Of a stretch of 64,000 bases of DNA, positions 61,122 through 64,000 are shown piece by piece. Within the stretch, counting starts at the first letter, position 1, and each line of letters opens with the position of its first letter. The translations under genes were made by a program, and so were the position numbers. Where the stretch lies: positions 62,001 through 126,000 of the forward strand of contig DASSGH010000008.1 in assembly GCA_035693615.1 (NCBI GenBank), given 5' to 3'. The stretch is from VAZQ01 sp035693615 (GTDB lineage: Bacteria; Pseudomonadota; Alphaproteobacteria; Rhizobiales; Xanthobacteraceae). The notes under the pieces are model-generated. The model saw only the letters and a program-made list of their open reading frames with translations. It searched no databases and was not told where the DNA came from.

Positions 61122-62462
61122 ATGGCTCGAAAGTACTTTGGGACCGATGGCATCCGCGGTCGTGCCAATGGGAGCATTACCCCGGAACTGGCGCTCAAGG
61201 TGGGGCAGGCGGCGGGGTTGGTCTTTCGCCGCGGCGATTATCGCAACCGCGTGCTGATCGGCAAGGACACCCGTCTCTCCGGTTACATGATCGAGACGGC
61301 GCTGGTGGCCGGCTTCACCTCGGTCGGGCTGGACGTATTCCAGACAGGTCCCATGCCAACCCCCGCCGTCGCCATGCTCACGCGCTCCATGCGCGCCGAT
61401 CTCGGCGTGATGATCTCCGCCTCGCACAATCCCTACGACGACAATGGCATCAAGCTGTTCGGGCCTGACGGCTTCAAGCTGTCCGACGAGGTCGAATACA
61501 AGATCGAAGAGCTGGTCGACTCCGAACTGGTCAAGATGTTGGCGAAGAGCGCGGACCTCGGCCGCGCCAGGCGCATCGACGACGGGCAGGGGCGGTACGT
61601 GGAGTTCGCCAAGCGAACGCTGCCGCGCAACCTCTCGCTCGATGGATTACGCGTGGTGGTGGATTGCGCCAATGGCGCGGCCTACAAGGTTGCACCGCAG
61701 GCATTGTGGGAGCTGGGGGCCGAGGTGATCACGCTCGGGGTTGAGCCCGATGGCTTCAACATCAATCGCGAATGCGGCTCGACCGAACCCGCCCCGCTTT
61801 GCCGCAAGGTGAAGGAAATGCGCGCGGATATCGGCATCGCGCTCGACGGTGATGGCGACCGCGTGCTCATCGTCGACGAGCGCGGGCACATCGTCGATGG
61901 CGACCAGTTGCTGGCGGTGATCGCGGAAAGTTGGAAGGCTGACGGCCGCCTGGCCAAGCCGGGCGTCGTCGCCACCGTCATGTCCAATCTCGGGCTCGAG
62001 CGTTATCTCGGGAAACTGGAGATGTCGCTCGCGCGCACGCCGGTCGGCGACCGCTACGTGCTCGAACACATGCGTGCGCACGGCTTCAACGTCGGGGGCG
62101 AGGCGTCGGGCCACATCATCCTGTCCGATTACACCACGACCGGCGATGGGTTGCTTACCGCGCTCCAGGTTTTGGCGGTGGTCAAGAAGCAGGAGCAGCC
62201 GGTGTCGAGCGTCTGCCACCGCTTCGATCCGCTGCCACAAGTGCTCAAGAACGTGCGTTACCGGAGCGGCAAGCCGCTCGAGAGCGTCAAGGTGCGCAAT
62301 GCCATCAAAGACGCGCAGGCCCGTCTCGACGGTCATGGCCGGCTGATCGTGCGGTCGTCGGGCACCGAGCCGGTGATCCGCGTCATGGGCGAGGGTGACG
62401 ACAAGGTGCTCATCGAGGAGGTGGTGGACGGCATCGTCGACGCCCTCAACAGTGCTGCCTGA
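61122..62462 (+). CDS. glmM: Phosphoglucosamine mutase
   Basis: The 446-residue protein converts glucosamine-6-P to glucosamine-1-P for UDP-GlcNAc, peptidoglycan and LPS. The start MARKYFGTDGIRG is diagnostic. Phosphoserine loop SASHNP with Ser101, the metal loop DGDGDR (242-247), the sugar loop GGEASGH and the phosphate loop RSSGTEPVIRVM are all present. In many relatives it follows ftsH/folP; here it stands alone between lldD and bfd. Confidence 0.97.
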   Translation: MARKYFGTDGIRGRANGSITPELALKVGQAAGLVFRRGDYRNRVLIGKDTRLSGYMIETALVAGFTSVGLDVFQTGPMPTPAVAMLTRSMRADLGVMISASHNPYDDNGIKLFGPDGFKLSDEVEYKIEELVDSELVKMLAKSADLGRARRIDDGQGRYVEFAKRTLPRNLSLDGLRVVVDCANGAAYKVAPQALWELGAEVITLGVEPDGFNINRECGSTEPAPLCRKVKEMRADIGIALDGDGDRVLIVDERGHIVDGDQLLAVIAESWKADGRLAKPGVVATVMSNLGLERYLGKLEMSLARTPVGDRYVLEHMRAHGFNVGGEASGHIILSDYTTTGDGLLTALQVLAVVKKQEQPVSSVCHRFDPLPQVLKNVRYRSGKPLESVKVRNAIKDAQARLDGHGRLIVRSSGTEPVIRVMGEGDDKVLIEEVVDGIVDALNSAA

Positions 62463-62471
62463 GCAGGCAGC
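62454..62471 (+). terminator. Possible terminator hairpin at the glmM end
   Basis: GCTGCCT-GAGC-AGGCAGC is a perfect 7-bp stem that includes the glmM stop. A T-rich tract (TTCGTTTTTCT) follows about 15 bases later rather than immediately, so it is not a classic terminator. Confidence 0.4.
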
Positions 62472-62587
62472 TCCCTAGGGCTCGTTCGTTTTTCTCTATC
62501 CGATTGCTACCGCTTGCAAAAACGCACGCGCCGCGCCGCGGTGGCTCCGGCCCACATTGGAATAGCTACAAAATCAGCGTTTTGTTT

Positions 62588-62616
62588 TTGCCTCCCGCCG
62601 CACTCTCATGTATCGA
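62588..62616 (+). promoter_or_regulatory. Candidate promoter for bfd-bfr
   Basis: TTGCCT (62588-62593), 17 bases, then TATCGA (62611-62616), about 42 bases before the bfd ATG, in the only AT-rich part of the spacer. No clear iron-control box (Irr or Fur type) was recognised. Confidence 0.35.
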
Positions 62617-62657
62617 CAGTTACATAAAGGACTAACACCCGGGAACAGCTCCCCTCC

Positions 62658-62873
62658 ATGATCGTCTGTTCTTGCAACGTGCTAAGCGACCACGACGTGC
62701 GCACGGCGCTCGGCCACGCTACGGCGCCACGAAACGCGGGGCAGGTCTATGGCTGCCTCGGCTGCAGCCCCCAGTGCGGCCGCTGCGCGCGCACCATCCG
62801 CCGCATCATGGACGAGGCCACTGCGGCGGCCGCCTGCGCCGGTTGTCCGGCAACCGCCACCGCCGCTGAATGA
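62658..62873 (+). CDS. bfd: Bacterioferritin-associated ferredoxin
   Basis: The 71-residue 2Fe-2S protein has MIVCSCNVLSD at the start and GCLGCSPQCGRCARTI. Cys4 and Cys6 and two of Cys33, 36, 40 and 43 (probably 40 and 43) would hold the cluster; the extra Cys are unusual. It docks on bacterioferritin and passes electrons to release stored iron. Bfr is 113 bases downstream, as expected. Confidence 0.93.
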   Translation: MIVCSCNVLSDHDVRTALGHATAPRNAGQVYGCLGCSPQCGRCARTIRRIMDEATAAAACAGCPATATAAE

Positions 62874-62986
62874 ACTTCCGCTAGCCCCTCGATGGGGCGC
62901 AATCCCCTTGTCGCGCCCGCCTTTTTATAGGCACTCTGAACCGGCAATTGGCAATCGCGGCCGGTTGAGCGCAGGGGATTTACACC

Positions 62987-63478
62987 ATGCAGGGCGACGC
63001 ACGGGTCATCGAATACCTCAATCGCGGCCTGCGGCACGAGCTCGCCGCCATCAACCAGTACTGGCTGCATTACCGGCTGTTGGACAACTGGGGCTATCGT
63101 GCACTGGCCAAGAAATGGCGCCAGGAATCGATCGAGGAAATGCAACACGCCGACAAGCTCGTCGTGCGCATCATCTTCCTCGACGGCTTTCCCAATATGC
63201 AGGTGATCGATCCGCTTCGCATCGGGCAGAACGTGAGGGAGGTGCTCGACTGCGATCTTGCGGCGGAGATGTCGGCGCGCGCGCTCTACCAAGAGGCCGC
63301 CACGCATTGCCATGCCGTCAGGGACTATGTCACCCGCGACCTCTTCGAAAAGCTCATGCACGACGAGGAAGAGCACATCGATTACCTCGAGACGCAGCTC
63401 GACCTCGTCGCCAAGCTCGGCCTCGAGCTTTACGCCCAGTACCACATCGGCGACACCGACGACGACCACTCGGATTGA
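62987..63478 (+). CDS. bfr: Bacterioferritin
   Basis: The 163-residue protein is a subunit of the 24-mer haem-containing iron store. All ferroxidase ligands are present: Glu18, Glu51, His54, Glu94, Glu127 and His130. Met52, which binds haem between subunits, is present too. It is therefore a functional haem-type Bfr rather than the catalytically inert type. It works with the upstream Bfd. Confidence 0.97.
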   Translation: MQGDARVIEYLNRGLRHELAAINQYWLHYRLLDNWGYRALAKKWRQESIEEMQHADKLVVRIIFLDGFPNMQVIDPLRIGQNVREVLDCDLAAEMSARALYQEAATHCHAVRDYVTRDLFEKLMHDEEEHIDYLETQLDLVAKLGLELYAQYHIGDTDDDHSD

Positions 63479-63563
63479 CCGACCGACGGTTCGTCTGCGC
63501 GTTTGCGTGCTGAGCGAACCGCCCCCGCCCATTTTTCGTGCGCGTCCCGAGCGCGGCCGCCGC

Positions 63564-63592
63564 TTGACGGGGCGCGGCCCGTTCCGTATGTC
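63564..63592 (+). promoter_or_regulatory. Candidate sigma-70 promoter for serC
   Basis: TTGACG (63564-63569), 17 bases, TATGTC (63587-63592), 53 bases before the serC ATG. The -35 is strong and the -10 moderate. Confidence 0.45.
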
Positions 63593-63645
63593 CGGCCGCG
63601 GGACACCCCTCCCCACCGAGGGGCGCCTATCTGGAAGGGTAGATC

Positions 63646-64000
63646 ATGAGCAATGCGATGCCGACCGTGCGGCCGCTCGTTCCGCACTTCTCCTCGGGTC
63701 CTTGCGCCAAGCGCCCCGGCTGGAGCCTCTCCGCGCTCACCGACGCGGTTCTCGGACGCTCGCACCGCTCGAAAATCGGCAGAGCGAAGCTCAAACGCGC
63801 GATCGATCTGACGCGCGAAGTGCTCGAAGTCCCCGCCACGTACCGCATCGGCATCGTGCCGGCCTCCGACACCGGCGCGGTCGAAATGGCGCTGTGGTCC
63901 ATGCTGGGCACGCGTCCGGTCACGGTGCTCGCGTGGGAATCCTTCGGCGAAGGCTGGGCAAGCGATATCACCAAGGAGCTCAAGCTCCCGGACGTGACGG
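63646..64000 (+). CDS. serC: Phosphoserine aminotransferase, N-terminal 118 residues (runs off right edge)
   Basis: This PLP enzyme of serine biosynthesis makes phosphoserine from 3-phosphohydroxypyruvate. The visible part has FSSGPCAKRPGWSL, the SerC opening of alphaproteobacterial enzymes, HRSKIGRAKLKRAI, and IGIVPASDTGAVEMALWSMLG, which contacts PLP phosphate. GGAAGGG precedes the ATG at 63646. The PLP lysine is outside the window. Confidence 0.94.
   Translation, partial: MSNAMPTVRPLVPHFSSGPCAKRPGWSLSALTDAVLGRSHRSKIGRAKLKRAIDLTREVLEVPATYRIGIVPASDTGAVEMALWSMLGTRPVTVLAWESFGEGWASDITKELKLPDVT

Noticed and set aside
63479..63645. Riboswitch in front of serC
   Set aside because: Only short GC hairpins and a likely promoter are visible; no known riboswitch core was recognised.

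Overview
The window is a GC-rich bacterial chromosome segment with densely packed genes. Its content points to an alphaproteobacterium of the order Hyphomicrobiales, probably near Xanthobacteraceae/Nitrobacteraceae (inferred; no rRNA is present). The clues are an alphaproteobacterial LexA box (GTTC-N7-GTTC) before an imuA-imuB-dnaE2 cassette, a CtrA-type TTAA-N7-TTAA site, DUF992 and EF-G2-like proteins, two Bug/TctC binding proteins, and palindromic intergenic repeats resembling those common in this group. No rRNA, tRNA, CRISPR array, prophage or insertion sequence was recognised.

Layout. 1-3.4 kb: phosphoketolase and the N-terminal part of glycogen phosphorylase, a carbon storage unit. 3.6-10.6 kb: an intradiol dioxygenase, a secreted hypothetical protein, a DUF486 membrane protein, a DUF1800/DUF1501 pair and a convergent ECF sigma/anti-sigma operon. 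10.7-19.3 kb: an ABC exporter, a PQQ sugar dehydrogenase, an orphan TctC-type binding protein, a GST, a PhyH-type dioxygenase, an aspartate aminotransferase and a DUF992 protein. 19.5-22.7 kb: an EF-G paralogue and MsrP. 22.8-33.3 kb: uptake systems (tctABC and a complete liv-type ABC transporter) next to a cupin and a flavin monooxygenase. 33.3-41.5 kb: two beta-hydroxyacid dehydrogenases, a GlcG-like protein, a LysR regulator, and a divergent four-gene operon (M24 metallohydrolase, two-domain dikinase-like protein, two D-2-hydroxyacid dehydrogenases).

41.6-52.5 kb is a run of ten minus-strand genes transcribed towards lower coordinates: a D-2-hydroxyacid dehydrogenase, a ROK protein whose motifs are in permuted order, a three-subunit molybdenum hydroxylase, a MetE-like enzyme, a cyclase-family hydrolase, a histidinol-dehydrogenase paralogue, a VOC protein and an SDR. 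This looks like one or more catabolic operons for an unidentified, possibly heterocyclic or sulfonated, substrate. 53.4-59.4 kb holds the SOS mutasome cassette. 59.5-64 kb holds a lactate-dehydrogenase-type flavoenzyme, a small gene broken by a frame change at a G run, glmM, bfd-bfr for iron storage, and the start of serC.

The observations most worth follow-up are the permuted ROK kinase, the LysR-controlled operon with an altered M24 metal site and a dikinase lacking a substrate domain, the EF-G paralogue without its catalytic His, an orphan minus-strand terminator near 5.7 kb, and the CtrA-type site before a small membrane protein. All starts and functions are read by eye from sequence; no searches were run.
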